Shown one piece after another: positions 34,557-43,857 of a DNA stretch of 64,000 nt. The notes beneath the pieces are model-generated. The model was not told the origin of the DNA and searched no databases. It worked only from the letters and a program-made list of their open reading frames with translations. The position numbers were made by a program, and so were the translations under genes. The DNA is taken from NCBI RefSeq assembly GCF_900187445.1, contig NZ_FYEB01000001.1, positions 496,001-560,000 of the forward strand, written 5' to 3'. The stretch comes from Pseudomonas sp. Irchel s3b2 (GTDB taxonomy: Bacteria; Pseudomonadota; Gammaproteobacteria; Pseudomonadales; Pseudomonadaceae). Position 1 is the first letter of the stretch, and each line of letters starts with the position of its first letter.

Positions 34557-36206
34557 ATGTTGAAGTTCAAAGCCGTGCGCCCCGAGTGGGTGGCGTTGAT
34601 TGCCAGTGCCTTTTTATTGGCAGGGTTCAATTCAGTTCTCTGGCAACACCTCTTCGATATCACCGCTGCAGACGGTCAAGGCATCGCCATGCGTGTCGCG
34701 TTCGGGGTGATGATCCTGGCGGTCTTCAACATTGTGCTGACCTTGCTTTCATTCCGGCCTGTGATGAAATCCGTGTTGACACTGATCTTTTTGGTCAGTG
34801 CCGGCGTGGCCTATTTCATGAGCCAATACGGTGTGCTGATCGATGTCGGTATGTTTCGTAACTTCGCAGAAACCAATGCCACAGAAGTGCGCGACTTACT
34901 GTCCTTGAAGTTGTTTGTTTATATTATTTTGCTCGGAGTTTTGCCGTCGTGGTTGTTGTGGAAGACGCCAGTTAATTACCGTCGTTGGCACCGGGAGTTA
35001 TTAAGTAAAGTGCTGGTGAGTGTCGCCTCGGTTGCGGTGATCGGTGGTGTCGCCCTGGTCAACTATCAAGGCCTGTCGTCGTTGTTTCGCAATCACCATG
35101 AATTGCGCTTGATGGTGGTGCCAAGCAATTACATCGGTGCCTCGCTCGGCTATCTGCGCGAGCAAGTCGTTTCTGCCCGGCAGCCCTTTATCAAACTCGG
35201 TGAAGACGCTCGGAAAAACCCGATCTGGCAGACCCACGGCCGTAAATCCCTGACGGTACTGGTGGTGGGTGAAAGTGCCCGGGCGGAGAACTTCGGCATC
35301 CTGGGTTATGACCGCGACACCACGCCCACACTGGAAAAAGAATCCGGCCTGATTGCCTTCACCGATGTGCATTCTTGCGGCACGGAAACGGCCGTGTCGG
35401 TGCCTTGCATGTTTTCCAACATGGGCCGCAAGGATTACAACGCCAGCAAGGCAAAGAACGAGGAAGGTCTGCTGGATGTGCTCAAGCACGCCGGTCTCGA
35501 GGTGATCTGGCGCGATAACCAGTCGGGCTGTAAAGGCACCTGCGATCGGGTCACTGTCGACGACGTGAGTAATCTGAAAGACCCGGTGCTGTGCGCCAAC
35601 AGCGAGTGCCGCGATGAAATTCTTCTGCAAGGTTTGCAGCACTTCATCGACACGCTGGATAAAGACACCGTGCTGGTACTGCATCAAATGGGCAGTCACG
35701 GTCCGGAGTACTTCAAGCGCTACCCGAAAGAATACGAACACTTCACCCCGGTGTGTGAAAGCAATGCACTAAACAATTGCAGCCGCGAAAGTATCGTCAA
35801 TGGCTACGACAACACATTGGTGTACACCGATCATGTGCTGTCGACCCTGATCGATCTGTTGCGAAGCAACCAGGACAAAGTCGATACCGCGATGCTTTAT
35901 CTGTCGGATCACGGCGAATCGCTAGGCGAATACAACCTGTTTCTTCATGGCACGCCTTACCTGCTGGCGCCGGAACAACAGAAGCATGTAGCGATGCTGG
36001 CGTGGTTCTCCGACAGCTATCAAAAGTCCTTTTCGGTCGACACCCATTGCCTGCAACTGAGTCGTGAAAAGCCCTTGAGTCAAGACAACCTGTTCCATTC
36101 GATGCTTGGCCTGCTGGAGGTCAACAGCAAGGTCTATAACCCGGAGCTGGACATGTTTGCCGGCTGCCGCGGTGCAGTGATCGACGGTGTTCTGGCCAAA
36201 AAATGA
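34557..36206 (+). CDS. eptA: Phosphoethanolamine-lipid A transferase
   Basis: 549 residues. Five N-terminal membrane helices (about 8-190), then a periplasmic alkaline-phosphatase-like domain: VVGESARAENFGILGYDRDTTP (metal site), SCGTETAVSVPCMFS with the nucleophile Thr, and DHGESLGEYNLFLHGTPY. It adds phosphoethanolamine to lipid A and can raise resistance to cationic peptides such as polymyxins. The ATG at 34557 (MLKFKAVRPEW) follows CAGGAA; the open frame extends upstream without similarity. No pmrAB-type regulator adjoins it. Confidence 0.92.
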   Translation: MLKFKAVRPEWVALIASAFLLAGFNSVLWQHLFDITAADGQGIAMRVAFGVMILAVFNIVLTLLSFRPVMKSVLTLIFLVSAGVAYFMSQYGVLIDVGMFRNFAETNATEVRDLLSLKLFVYIILLGVLPSWLLWKTPVNYRRWHRELLSKVLVSVASVAVIGGVALVNYQGLSSLFRNHHELRLMVVPSNYIGASLGYLREQVVSARQPFIKLGEDARKNPIWQTHGRKSLTVLVVGESARAENFGILGYDRDTTPTLEKESGLIAFTDVHSCGTETAVSVPCMFSNMGRKDYNASKAKNEEGLLDVLKHAGLEVIWRDNQSGCKGTCDRVTVDDVSNLKDPVLCANSECRDEILLQGLQHFIDTLDKDTVLVLHQMGSHGPEYFKRYPKEYEHFTPVCESNALNNCSRESIVNGYDNTLVYTDHVLSTLIDLLRSNQDKVDTAMLYLSDHGESLGEYNLFLHGTPYLLAPEQQKHVAMLAWFSDSYQKSFSVDTHCLQLSREKPLSQDNLFHSMLGLLEVNSKVYNPELDMFAGCRGAVIDGVLAKK

Positions 36207-36279
36207 GTGATTCGACCTTTTTTTCACGTAGCGACCACTAACCTGTGGCGCCAGGAACGTCCAACAAGAGCCATTGCAC

Positions 36280-36942
36280 ATGTCCGCGCTGCCCCCATCC
36301 GCCATCGAACTCGAGTTCGCCCGGCGCTACGATCAGGAACACGCCCGCGTCTGCCTTCAGTCGCGACCGCGTGGCCTGGCGGGGCGTTTGACGTTCTGGC
36401 GCGATGAGCAACTGGTGCGTAATGCGCTTCAGGTCGCTGGCGAACCGGGGCTGATTCTTGATGTAGCCTGCGGAGTCGGGCGCTTCTGGCCGGTACTGGC
36501 CGAGCATGCGAATCGGGTGATTCTTGCGACCGATCCGTCTCAGGACATGCTCGATCATGCCCGCATCCATCATTCGCAGCAGTTGCTGGAACGGATCAAG
36601 ACCTTTCAAAGTTCAGCCTTCACCATCGGTTTGTCGGCGAACGCAGTTGACTGCATTTTTTGCATGCAACTGTTTCAACACCTCGCCAGTCCTGAGCATC
36701 GGTTGACGATGCTGGGCGAGTTCCACCGGGTCAGTCGCGATACAGTGATTGTGGCAGTGCGGGTTGATGGGGGGTTCAAGCTGCGCCGATCGGACGTGGA
36801 GGGCGCAGAGGTCCAGCCGCAGGCGAGCAAGGCCGAGCTTGAGGCCGAGTTCAGGCAAGCGGGTTTCCACTTGCTCAGCCATCAGGACTTCCTGCCGGGT
36901 TGCGCGCGGATGCGGGTCTACGTGTTGCGTAAGGGCAACTAA
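36280..36942 (+). CDS. Class I SAM-dependent methyltransferase
   Basis: 220 residues. ILDVACGVGRFWPVLAEHANRVILATDPSQDMLDHAR is motif I plus the acidic end of beta-2. The substrate is unknown. It lies 73 bases after eptA on the same strand, so a membrane-lipid role is possible but not shown. ATG at 36280; a TTG two codons earlier is a weaker alternative. Confidence 0.83.
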   Translation: MSALPPSAIELEFARRYDQEHARVCLQSRPRGLAGRLTFWRDEQLVRNALQVAGEPGLILDVACGVGRFWPVLAEHANRVILATDPSQDMLDHARIHHSQQLLERIKTFQSSAFTIGLSANAVDCIFCMQLFQHLASPEHRLTMLGEFHRVSRDTVIVAVRVDGGFKLRRSDVEGAEVQPQASKAELEAEFRQAGFHLLSHQDFLPGCARMRVYVLRKGN

Positions 36943-37065
36943 TCTCCACCTGTCAGACAATTCTTGCTGTTCTGCAGGTATTTTCGCTAAAGCTCTTGTT
37001 CAGTGGATGCGCGGAAATCGCCGGGGGCGATATATACTGCGCGCCATTCTTCAAGGGAGAGCCGT

Positions 37066-38199
37066 GTGGCCATCGATATTCACTGGATTCGCGACAACGA
37101 TAGCCTCGGTCAGTTTTGTGCCGAGTGGCAGCAGCTGCCATTCGTTGCCCTCGACACCGAATTCATGCGGGTCGACACCTTTTACCCGATTGCAGGCCTG
37201 CTGCAGATCGGCGATGGCGTACGCGCTTACCTGATTGACCCGCTGACCATCGACAATTGGCAGCCGTTGGCCGCGTTGCTGGAAAACCCGGCCGTGGTCA
37301 AAGTCGTGCATGCGTGCAGCGAAGACCTGGAAGTATTACTGCGCCTGACCGGCAGCTTGCCGGCGCCGCTGTTCGACACCCAACTGGCCGCCGCTTACCT
37401 GAACCTCGGTTTCTCGATGGGCTATTCGCGGCTGGTGCAGGAGGTGCTCGGCATTGACCTGCCCAAGGGCGAAACCCGTTCCGACTGGCTGCAACGTCCG
37501 CTGTCCGACACCCAGATCAGCTACGCCGCCGAAGACGCTTTGCATCTGGCGGAAGTTTTCGTACAGCTGCGTCCGAAGCTTTCTGACGAAAAATACGCCT
37601 GGGTCCTGGAAGACGGTGCCGAGCTGGTGGCCAATCTGCGTCGCGAGGTCGACCCGTATGAGGTCTATCGCGACGCCAAACTGGCCTGGAAACTGTCCCG
37701 TGCCCAACTCGCTGTGTTGCGTGAACTTTGCGCCTGGCGTGAGACGCAGGCCCGTGCCCGTGATCTGCCGCGCAACCGCATCGTCCGTGAACATTCCCTG
37801 TGGCCGTTGGCGCGCACGCAACCGGACAACCTTGGCGCGCTGGCGAAAATCGAAGACATGCACCCGCGTACCGTGCGTCAGGACGGCGAATTTCTGCTTG
37901 ATCTGATCAAGCGCTCTGGCAGTGTGTCGCCTGATCAATGGCCGCCAGCAGTGCCGGAGCCGTTACCGGTGGAAGCCGCCGCGCTGGTCAAACAGCTGCG
38001 CGCCATCGGCCAGGCCGAAGCCGAGCGCCTGAACATCGCGCCAGAGCTGATGCTGCGCAAGAAAACCCTGGAAGCGCTGCTCAAGAGCGGCTTCCCCAAT
38101 GGTCCTTACCAATTGCCTGATTCGCTGCGTGGCTGGCGCCGCGAATTGATGGGCCAAGCGCTGCTCGACAGCCTGGCCACCGCCGGAGAACAGCCTTGA
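37066..38199 (+). CDS. rnd: Ribonuclease D
   Basis: 377 residues. DEDDy exonuclease motifs: [10 protein letters not shown] (Exo I), [13 protein letters not shown] (Exo II) and [13 protein letters not shown] (Exo III with Tyr). Two HRDC-like domains follow ([22 protein letters not shown]). It trims tRNA 3' ends. GTG start at 37066 with AGGGAGAG upstream. Its TGA overlaps the TTG start of ycgL. Confidence 0.94.
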   Translation: MAIDIHWIRDNDSLGQFCAEWQQLPFVALDTEFMRVDTFYPIAGLLQIGDGVRAYLIDPLTIDNWQPLAALLENPAVVKVVHACSEDLEVLLRLTGSLPAPLFDTQLAAAYLNLGFSMGYSRLVQEVLGIDLPKGETRSDWLQRPLSDTQISYAAEDALHLAEVFVQLRPKLSDEKYAWVLEDGAELVANLRREVDPYEVYRDAKLAWKLSRAQLAVLRELCAWRETQARARDLPRNRIVREHSLWPLARTQPDNLGALAKIEDMHPRTVRQDGEFLLDLIKRSGSVSPDQWPPAVPEPLPVEAAALVKQLRAIGQAEAERLNIAPELMLRKKTLEALLKSGFPNGPYQLPDSLRGWRRELMGQALLDSLATAGEQP

Positions 38200-38489
38200 A
38201 ACGTATTTGTTCCATCTACCAAAGCTCCAAGCGCAGCGGCATGTACCTTTATGTGCTCAAAAGCGATGCGCTTGAACGTGTGCCGGAAGCGCTGATGCTG
38301 GCCTTCGGCAAGCCGAAACATTCCTTCGATCTGGTGCTGTCGCCCGAGCGCAAACTGGCCAGTGAAGACATCGTCGTCGTGCTGGAAAACCTCGACAAGC
38401 AGGGCTACCACCTGCAAATGCCGCCGGCCGAAGACGAATACATCGAGCACCTGCCGGAAGAATTGCTGCGACGCAACGATCCGATGTAG
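38196..38489 (+). CDS. YcgL-domain protein
   Basis: 97 residues, complete YcgL fold: [23 protein letters not shown], then [17 protein letters not shown] and a C-terminal YHLQMPP segment. It begins with TTG at 38196, overlapping the rnd stop codon by three bases, so translation depends on coupling. E. coli YcgL has no settled biochemical role. A short GGCTCTG/CAGAGCC hairpin follows at 38500-38515. Confidence 0.9.
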   Translation: MKRICSIYQSSKRSGMYLYVLKSDALERVPEALMLAFGKPKHSFDLVLSPERKLASEDIVVVLENLDKQGYHLQMPPAEDEYIEHLPEELLRRNDPM

Positions 38490-38609
38490 TCGACAGACAG
38501 GCTCTGTTCAGAGCCTTCATGAAACACTGGAATGATTTTGACTATGGCCAGGGCGATGGAGTGATACTCCGTCGGCGGCCGTCTGCACTGTTTTTGAAAG
38601 GTTTGAACC

Positions 38610-39542
38610 ATGCGCGTTCTGATTGCTGAACACGACCATCCTGTGTATGCCCAACTGTTGCGTCAGGCAGCGCCTGATCTGGAAGTACTGACCAGCGGCG
38701 ACTCCGCCGAACTGGCCCGTCAGGCCGCCGAGTGCCAGGTCTGGCTCGGTCAGCCGGATCTGCTGGCGACCTTGCTGCGTCAGGGCCACGAACCACAATG
38801 GTTGCAATCGACCTGGGCCGGCATCACGCCGTTGCTGGCCGACGGCTTGCCGCGGCACTATCGCCTGACTCGCGCGGTAGGGATTTTCGGTCAGGTCATG
38901 GCCGAATATGTGCTGACTTACATGCTCGGCCACGAGCGCGAAGTACTGGCGCGGTTGGTCAGCCAGGTCGAGCGAAAATGGGACAGCCGCCAGAGTCAAA
39001 GCCTGGCAGGACGCAAGGTGTTGATCGTCGGCACCGGTGACATCGGTCAGACCGTGGCGCAGTTTCTGCTGCCGTTTGGCGTCGAGTTATATGGCATCGC
39101 CAGCACCGCCCGGGCACAGGCGCCTTTTGTCGAAGTCGGCGCGCTGAGCGATTTGCCGCGCCTGGTCGGTGAAGTGGATTACGTGATCAATCTGCTGCCG
39201 AACACTCCGAATACTCACGACCTGTACGACGCCGCACTGTTCAAGCAGTTCAAGCCGACGGGATTGTTCATCAACGTCGGGCGCGGCGTGGCGGTGGTCG
39301 ATGCAGATTTGGTGGAAGCCTTGAAGGAAGGGCATCTGGCCGGAGCCGTGATCGACGTCTGCCGTCAGGAGCCGCTGCCGCAACGCCATCCGTTCTGGAC
39401 CGCGTGGGGCCTGTTATTGACCGGCCACAGTTCGGCACCGACTTCGCCACCGATGATGGTGAAGTTGTTTGTCGAGAACCTGCGGGCGTATCAGGCGGGC
39501 GAAGCGTTGCGTGGGGAAGTGGATTTCGCGCGCGGGTATTGA
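38610..39542 (+). CDS. D-2-hydroxyacid dehydrogenase (GhrA-like)
   Basis: 310 residues. LIVGTGDIGQTVAQFLLPFG binds NAD(P)H, NVGRGVAVVDADLV holds the catalytic Arg, and CRQEPLP and GHSSAPTSP give the Glu and His of the relay. It likely reduces glyoxylate, hydroxypyruvate or a related 2-keto acid. Reads in the same direction as rnd-ycgL with 120 bases between. Confidence 0.88.
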   Translation: MRVLIAEHDHPVYAQLLRQAAPDLEVLTSGDSAELARQAAECQVWLGQPDLLATLLRQGHEPQWLQSTWAGITPLLADGLPRHYRLTRAVGIFGQVMAEYVLTYMLGHEREVLARLVSQVERKWDSRQSQSLAGRKVLIVGTGDIGQTVAQFLLPFGVELYGIASTARAQAPFVEVGALSDLPRLVGEVDYVINLLPNTPNTHDLYDAALFKQFKPTGLFINVGRGVAVVDADLVEALKEGHLAGAVIDVCRQEPLPQRHPFWTAWGLLLTGHSSAPTSPPMMVKLFVENLRAYQAGEALRGEVDFARGY

Positions 39543-39555
39543 ATTTACCTAGCGG

Positions 39556-39666
39556 ACCGTTCCCACGCGCAGCAAAGGAATGCCGCCAGGGACGCTCCGC
39601 GTTCCGCTTCGGATGTGGCGCAGAGCGTCACGGGATGCATTCCTTTGCTGCGCGTGGGTACGATCG
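39556..39666. repeat. Composite long palindrome, CGTTCCCACGC family
   Basis: Outer arms CGTTCCCACGCGCAGCAAAG and its near complement (39637-39662) enclose an inner inverted repeat GACGCTC/GAGCGTC. The outer motif matches the simpler palindromes at 43391 and 60047. It lies between the convergent dehydrogenase and nitroreductase genes. Confidence 0.8.
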
Positions 39667-39678
39667 GGTCCGGCGCGC

Positions 39679-40272
39679 TTAGAGGGTGAAATCGCCTTCG
39701 GCGGTCAATTCGCTCAACGGACGACGCGGGCTTGGCTCTTCGCGCGCTTGCAGGTACTCGGCCAGCGTCGCCTTGTCGCCCAGCTTACCGATCGCCACTG
39801 CCGCGTGCAGCGCATAACCTTCAGGAATATTCAGCTCTTTGCGGGTCAGCTCCTGATCAAAGCCGGCCATGCCGTGGGTGTGCCAGCCGCTGATGCTCGC
39901 TTGCAGGGCCAGATGGCCCCAGGCCGAGCCGGTGTCGAAGGTGTGCCACAGCGCCGGTGTTTCTTCGGTGGCGCCAGGTATCGCAAAGGTGGTTTTCGAA
40001 ACCACGATCACCAGCGCCGAGGCGTGCTGCGCCCAGCTGCGGTTGAACTCGTTCAGCAGGCCCAGGTAACGCTCCCAGTTCGGCGTGTCGCGACGCGCAT
40101 AGAGAAACCGCCAAGGCTGCGAGTTGTACGCCGATGGCGCCCAGCGTGCAGCTTCGAAGAAGCTCAGCAGGGTCTCTTCGGCAATGGTTTCGCCGGTGAA
40201 GGCACGGGGCGACCAGCGATCGGTGAACTGAGGGTGAATGGCGTAGTCGGCAACGCGTGGATTGGCACTCAT
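39679..40272 (-). CDS. Nitroreductase-family oxidoreductase
   Basis: 197 residues with the FMN-binding nitroreductase pattern: DRWSPRAFTGETI at the start, FFEAARWAPSAYNSQPWRFLYA for the flavin, and GSAWGHLALQASISGWHTHGMAGFD in the middle. The substrate is unknown. I start at the ATG at 40272 (MSANPRVADY), after AAGGAA. Convergent with the GhrA-like gene, divergent from ycgN. Confidence 0.88.
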   Translation of the reverse strand: MSANPRVADYAIHPQFTDRWSPRAFTGETIAEETLLSFFEAARWAPSAYNSQPWRFLYARRDTPNWERYLGLLNEFNRSWAQHASALVIVVSKTTFAIPGATEETPALWHTFDTGSAWGHLALQASISGWHTHGMAGFDQELTRKELNIPEGYALHAAVAIGKLGDKATLAEYLQAREEPSPRRPLSELTAEGDFTL

Positions 40273-40437
40273 CAAGAGATTCCTTGCGACGTTTGAAAGT
40301 GAAGGGCGACGCAAAACCCTACTTGGCGGCGCAATAACTGACAAGCGCGTTCTACCGACAGTCGCCAATGCTTGGCCCGCCGGGGTCTTGGCACTAGACT
40401 GGCGGCCTTTTCACCACCTGATGTTGATGCTTGAGCC

Positions 40438-40887
40438 ATGGCCGCCAAAGTCGAACCGTTCTGGATACGCAAAACCCTCGATCAACTCGATCAAGAGGAA
40501 TGGGAATCGCTGTGCGACGGCTGTGGCCTGTGTTGCCTGCAAAAACTCGAGGACGAAGACGACAACGCCGTCTACTACACGCGTATCGCCTGCAAACTGC
40601 TGGACCTCAAAACCTGTCAGTGCACTGATTACCCCAATCGCCGCGACTTTGTGCCCGATTGCATCCAGCTCACGCCGGGCAAGGCTGATGAATTCAAATG
40701 GCTGCCGCCGACCTGCGGCTATCGACTGGTCAGCGAAGGCAAGGATTTGCCGCTCTGGCATCACCTGGTGTGCGGTGATCGCGAGGCGGTGCATCACGAA
40801 CGTATTTCCCAGTCAGGGCGCATGCTCGCTGAGGGCAGCGTGGCCGAAGACGATTGGGAAGACCATCTGATTTTTCGCGCGGGTTAA
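40438..40887 (+). CDS. YcgN-family cysteine-cluster protein
   Basis: 149 residues. [39 protein letters not shown] and PTCGYR place eight or more Cys in the spacing of the YkgJ/YcgN zinc- or iron-binding cluster family. Function unproved. In E. coli ycgN neighbours ycgL, also present here 2 kb away. Confidence 0.9.
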   Translation: MAAKVEPFWIRKTLDQLDQEEWESLCDGCGLCCLQKLEDEDDNAVYYTRIACKLLDLKTCQCTDYPNRRDFVPDCIQLTPGKADEFKWLPPTCGYRLVSEGKDLPLWHHLVCGDREAVHHERISQSGRMLAEGSVAEDDWEDHLIFRAG

Positions 40888-41029
40888 TTGGTGGCGAGGG
40901 AGGCGCTTGCTCCCGCTTGAGTGCGTAGCACTCACAAAATCGGCAGTGATTACAAGAATTTGGGGCGCGCTACGCAGCTCAGCGTCGGAACGCGGCCTGG
41001 AGCAAGCTCGTTCGCCAATAGGAGTGTGT

Positions 41030-42259
41030 ATGGCTGTGGGAGTGCGGCGGGCGCTGGCTGTCGGGCTGCTGGCCCTGAGTTTGCCTGTGTGGGCGGCGAA
41101 GAAAGTCGATCTGGATTATCACGTGCGCCTGTTGCCGCAGAGCGATCAGGCCGAAGTGCGCTTGACCCTGGCTCAAGGCTCGGCGGTGCGCAGCCTGGAT
41201 TTCGACTTGGGCGACGGCAGTCACTACAGTGATTTCAAAGCCGATGGCCAATGGCTGCTCACACAGGGTAAACAGGTTCGTGGCGTTTGGCGTCCGACCG
41301 CCGACAAGGCCAGCCTGAGCTACCGCGTGCGCATCAGCCACGGGCGCAAGAGCGGCAGCTTCGACACACGCATGACGTCGACTTGGGCATTGATGCGCGG
41401 AGACGATCTGGTGCCGGCAGCCAGACTCGATCAACAGGACGGCATCGAACTGGTTTCACGCCTTGAATTCGAATTGCCCAGCGGTTGGAAAAGCGTCGAA
41501 ACCGCTTGGCCACGGATCGGCCAACACAAGTTTCGCATCGATAACGCCTCGCGCCTGTTCGACCGTCCCACCGGCTGGATGCTCGCCGGCCACCTCGGCA
41601 GCCGTCGCACGCGACTGGGGGAAACCGAGGTCACCGTCGCTTCGCCCCAGGGGCAGGGCATGCGCCGTATGGACGTGCTGACGTTGCTGACCTTCGTCTG
41701 GCCGCAAGTGCAGGCGGTTTTTCCGCGTCACCCCAGCAAGCTGCTGATTGTCGGCGCCAATGACCCATTGTGGCGCGGCAGCTCGGCTGCACATGAATCG
41801 ATCTACCTGAACACGCGTCTGCCGCTGGTCAGTGAAAGCGGCACCAGTGCGCTGGTGCGTGAATTGGCTCAAGTGTTCGGGCGGATCAACGACAGCCAGC
41901 GCAGCGACTGGATCAGCGAAGGGTTTGCCGAGTATTACGCCATCGAGCTGGTGCGCCGCGCAGGCGGCATGAGTGATGAGCGGTATGAGGGCCTGCACAG
42001 CAAGTTGATCAAGGACAGCCAGAAGGTCAGCACTTTGCGCGGTGAGCAGATCAACCCGGCGCAGGTGGCCAAAGCGGTGGTGTTGCTACAGGAACTGGAC
42101 CGCGAGATTCGCCTGAAAACCCGCAACAAGCGTTCGCTGGATGATGTGTTGCGTGGGGCAATGCGTTTGGAGAGTGTGGATACCAAGGAGTTCATCCAGC
42201 TCGCGGAAAGCGTTATTGGCGAGCCTTCCAGAGTGCTCGATACCGGGTTGCTTCAGTAA
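41030..42259 (+). CDS. Exported gluzincin-like protein lacking the zinc histidines
   Basis: 409 residues. A signal peptide (MAVGVRRALAVGLLALSLPVWA) precedes a beta-rich domain (about 25-230) and a helical domain. The region SALVRELAQVFGRINDSQRSDWISEGFAEYYAIEL lines up with M1/M61 peptidases, LV-HExxH...SEGFxxYY, but both histidines are replaced (REXXQ) while the Glu and the downstream SEGFAEYY are kept. So it is probably a non-catalytic relative. ATG at 41030 follows AGGAG. I recall a conserved hypothetical at the same place in PAO1. Confidence 0.8.
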   Translation: MAVGVRRALAVGLLALSLPVWAAKKVDLDYHVRLLPQSDQAEVRLTLAQGSAVRSLDFDLGDGSHYSDFKADGQWLLTQGKQVRGVWRPTADKASLSYRVRISHGRKSGSFDTRMTSTWALMRGDDLVPAARLDQQDGIELVSRLEFELPSGWKSVETAWPRIGQHKFRIDNASRLFDRPTGWMLAGHLGSRRTRLGETEVTVASPQGQGMRRMDVLTLLTFVWPQVQAVFPRHPSKLLIVGANDPLWRGSSAAHESIYLNTRLPLVSESGTSALVRELAQVFGRINDSQRSDWISEGFAEYYAIELVRRAGGMSDERYEGLHSKLIKDSQKVSTLRGEQINPAQVAKAVVLLQELDREIRLKTRNKRSLDDVLRGAMRLESVDTKEFIQLAESVIGEPSRVLDTGLLQ

Positions 42260-42265
42260 TACCGC

Positions 42266-42359
42266 CTTCGCGGGCAAGCCTCGCTCCTACAGGATTTGTG
42301 GCGTATACAACATGTGTGATCACCGCCAATTACTGTAGGAGCGAGGCTTGCCCGCGAAG
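42266..42359. repeat. REP inverted pair
   Basis: Same arms as at 2425, with about 40 unrelated bases between, in the convergent gap after the gluzincin-like gene. Confidence 0.9.
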
Positions 42360-42388
42360 AGGCCCAGAGTCCCACCGCAAATTTCGGA

Positions 42389-42766
42389 TCAAACCCCAGC
42401 CTTCGGCGAGTTCAACGAATCATTTCCCGTCACGGTCGCCGTGCTGGTCGCCGCTTCGGCATTGGCTTTCATGCGGCTCAGCTCATCCCCGGCGCGCTCG
42501 ATTCTCGCGCGTGCGTTTTCCATGTCCTGACGGTTCTTTTCCAACAGTCTTTTTGCCGAGCAATGCCCGGTGATTCCCCGGGCCAGAGCCATGCCGCCGA
42601 TGGCTATTTCAATCAATCCGAACACGCCGCCACGTCGCAGACCCTTGCTCAGCATGACCACGCCACCCGCCAGGGAGCCGGCGCGTTCCCAACCATGAAC
42701 GTTCTGTACGGAGGGGCTCTGGAACGGGGTGGTTTCGATACGTTCTACAGGGTTGAACTCGCGCAT
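42389..42766 (-). CDS. DUF2892-type small membrane protein
   Basis: 125 residues. The N-terminal MREFNPVERIE is followed by two close hydrophobic helices (GSLAGGVVMLSKGL and GVFGLIEIAIGGMALARGITGHC) typical of DUF2892 (YgaP C-terminal-like) proteins, then a charged helix likely to form a coiled coil (KRLLEKNRQDMENARARIERAGDELSRMK) and a Ser/Thr-rich tail. Role unknown. The start at 42766 is preceded by GGAGACAG. Confidence 0.78.
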   Translation of the reverse strand: MREFNPVERIETTPFQSPSVQNVHGWERAGSLAGGVVMLSKGLRRGGVFGLIEIAIGGMALARGITGHCSAKRLLEKNRQDMENARARIERAGDELSRMKANAEAATSTATVTGNDSLNSPKAGV

Positions 42767-42858
42767 GATCTGTCTCCAGGCAGGGAAGGGTTGCTTCAGC
42801 AATAGATATTTAGCTGACTGCCTGGGCGAGCGGCTTGTTCCATCGAATATGCGGCAAT

Positions 42859-43329
42859 TCAGCGGAATTTCGGACCCGAGCGGGTGTTGTTGCCCTTGGC
42901 CATGCGGTCGTACAGCACAACGTTGACGGTGGCCGCCAGGTTCATGCAGCCGGTGGTCGGGATGTAGACCACGTCTTCGCACCAGTCGCGGATTTCTTTA
43001 TCCAGCGAGCCGTCTTCGGGGCCGAAGATGTAGAGGGCGCGATCCGGGTGAGTGTATTCCGGCAGCGAACGGGCACCGTCGACCAGTTCGACCGCGACCG
43101 GCACACAGCCCAGGGGCAGGATTTTTTTCAGATCGTCGATGCCGATCAGCGGAATGTCGTAATGGACTCTCTTGGTGTCGGTGACGAAATCGGCGGCGCG
43201 CTCATAGCGCTTGCCGGTGTAAAACACCGACGCCACGCCATAGCAGCCGGCGGCGCGCATCACCGAACCGACGTTCTCCGGTGATTTGGGGTTATACAAA
43301 CCAATGCAGCTGTACCGTTTGTCTGCCAC
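42859..43329 (-). CDS. SpoU/TrmH-family RNA methyltransferase
   Basis: 156 residues, a minimal SPOUT domain. Motif 1 SPENVGSVMRAAGCYG (Asn, Arg), motif 2 ALYIFGPEDGSL and motif 3 IPTTGCMNLAATVNVVLYDR (knot with SAM site) are all present. It methylates ribose 2'-OH in an RNA not identifiable from sequence; the size resembles TrmL. 92 bases upstream of the DUF2892 gene, in the same direction. Confidence 0.87.
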   Translation of the reverse strand: MADKRYSCIGLYNPKSPENVGSVMRAAGCYGVASVFYTGKRYERAADFVTDTKRVHYDIPLIGIDDLKKILPLGCVPVAVELVDGARSLPEYTHPDRALYIFGPEDGSLDKEIRDWCEDVVYIPTTGCMNLAATVNVVLYDRMAKGNNTRSGPKFR

Positions 43330-43390
43330 GAGCGGGGTGCCTTCGGGGAAAAAACGGCGATTATACGGGGATTGGGGGAGGGGTGTTCAG

Positions 43391-43423
43391 TGATCGTTCC
43401 CACGCTCTGCGTGGGAACGATCA
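43391..43423. repeat. Perfect 15-bp palindrome, GATCGTTCCCACGC family
   Basis: TGATCGTTCCCACGC, three-base loop TCT, exact complement. It stands between the yajD-like gene and the RNA methyltransferase, both on the minus strand, and nearly duplicates the 60047 element. Confidence 0.92.
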
Positions 43424-43436
43424 ATAACGAATATCT

Positions 43437-43808
43437 TCAGTCTTCTTTCTTCATCAACCCCGCCAACGCCGCAAACGGATTATGCGTAGCCTTGGCAATC
43501 TTCGGCGTACTCAGCGAGCCTTCATCAAAATACTGCTGATCGGTATACCGCGAGTGTTCGTTGTCATGGCAATACAGGCACAACAGCTCCCAGTTCGAAC
43601 CGTCCTGAGGGTTGTTGTCATGGTTGTGATCGCGGTGGTGCACGGTCAGTTCGCTCAGGCGCTTGCCGGAGAATTCACGGGCGCAGCGGCCGCACACGTG
43701 CGGGTACATCTTCAGAGCCTTGTCGCGGTAACCCATTTCCTTGTCGCGCTGATTGTCGGCAAGGATGCGGTCCAGCTTCGATGTGTTGGTTGGGGTGGAC
43801 GAACTCAT
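43437..43808 (-). CDS. YajD-like HNH nuclease
   Basis: 123 residues. HVCGRCAREFSG supplies the first Cys pair, TVHHRDHNHDNNP the HNH core and LLCLYCHDNEHSRY the second pair, as in YajD. The enzyme would need a metal ion; its DNA target and role are unknown. AAAGGTGA lies before the ATG. No restriction or toxin partner adjoins it. Confidence 0.9.
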   Translation of the reverse strand: MSSSTPTNTSKLDRILADNQRDKEMGYRDKALKMYPHVCGRCAREFSGKRLSELTVHHRDHNHDNNPQDGSNWELLCLYCHDNEHSRYTDQQYFDEGSLSTPKIAKATHNPFAALAGLMKKED

Positions 43809-43857
43809 GGGTTCACCTTTGTAAAATGACTAATGACGGTATTAAGCGAAGTTTAGC

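Noticed and set aside
38519..38629. 36-codon frame between ycgL and the GhrA-like gene
   Set aside because: It overlaps the dehydrogenase start by 20 bases, has no good ribosome-binding site and follows a hairpin.
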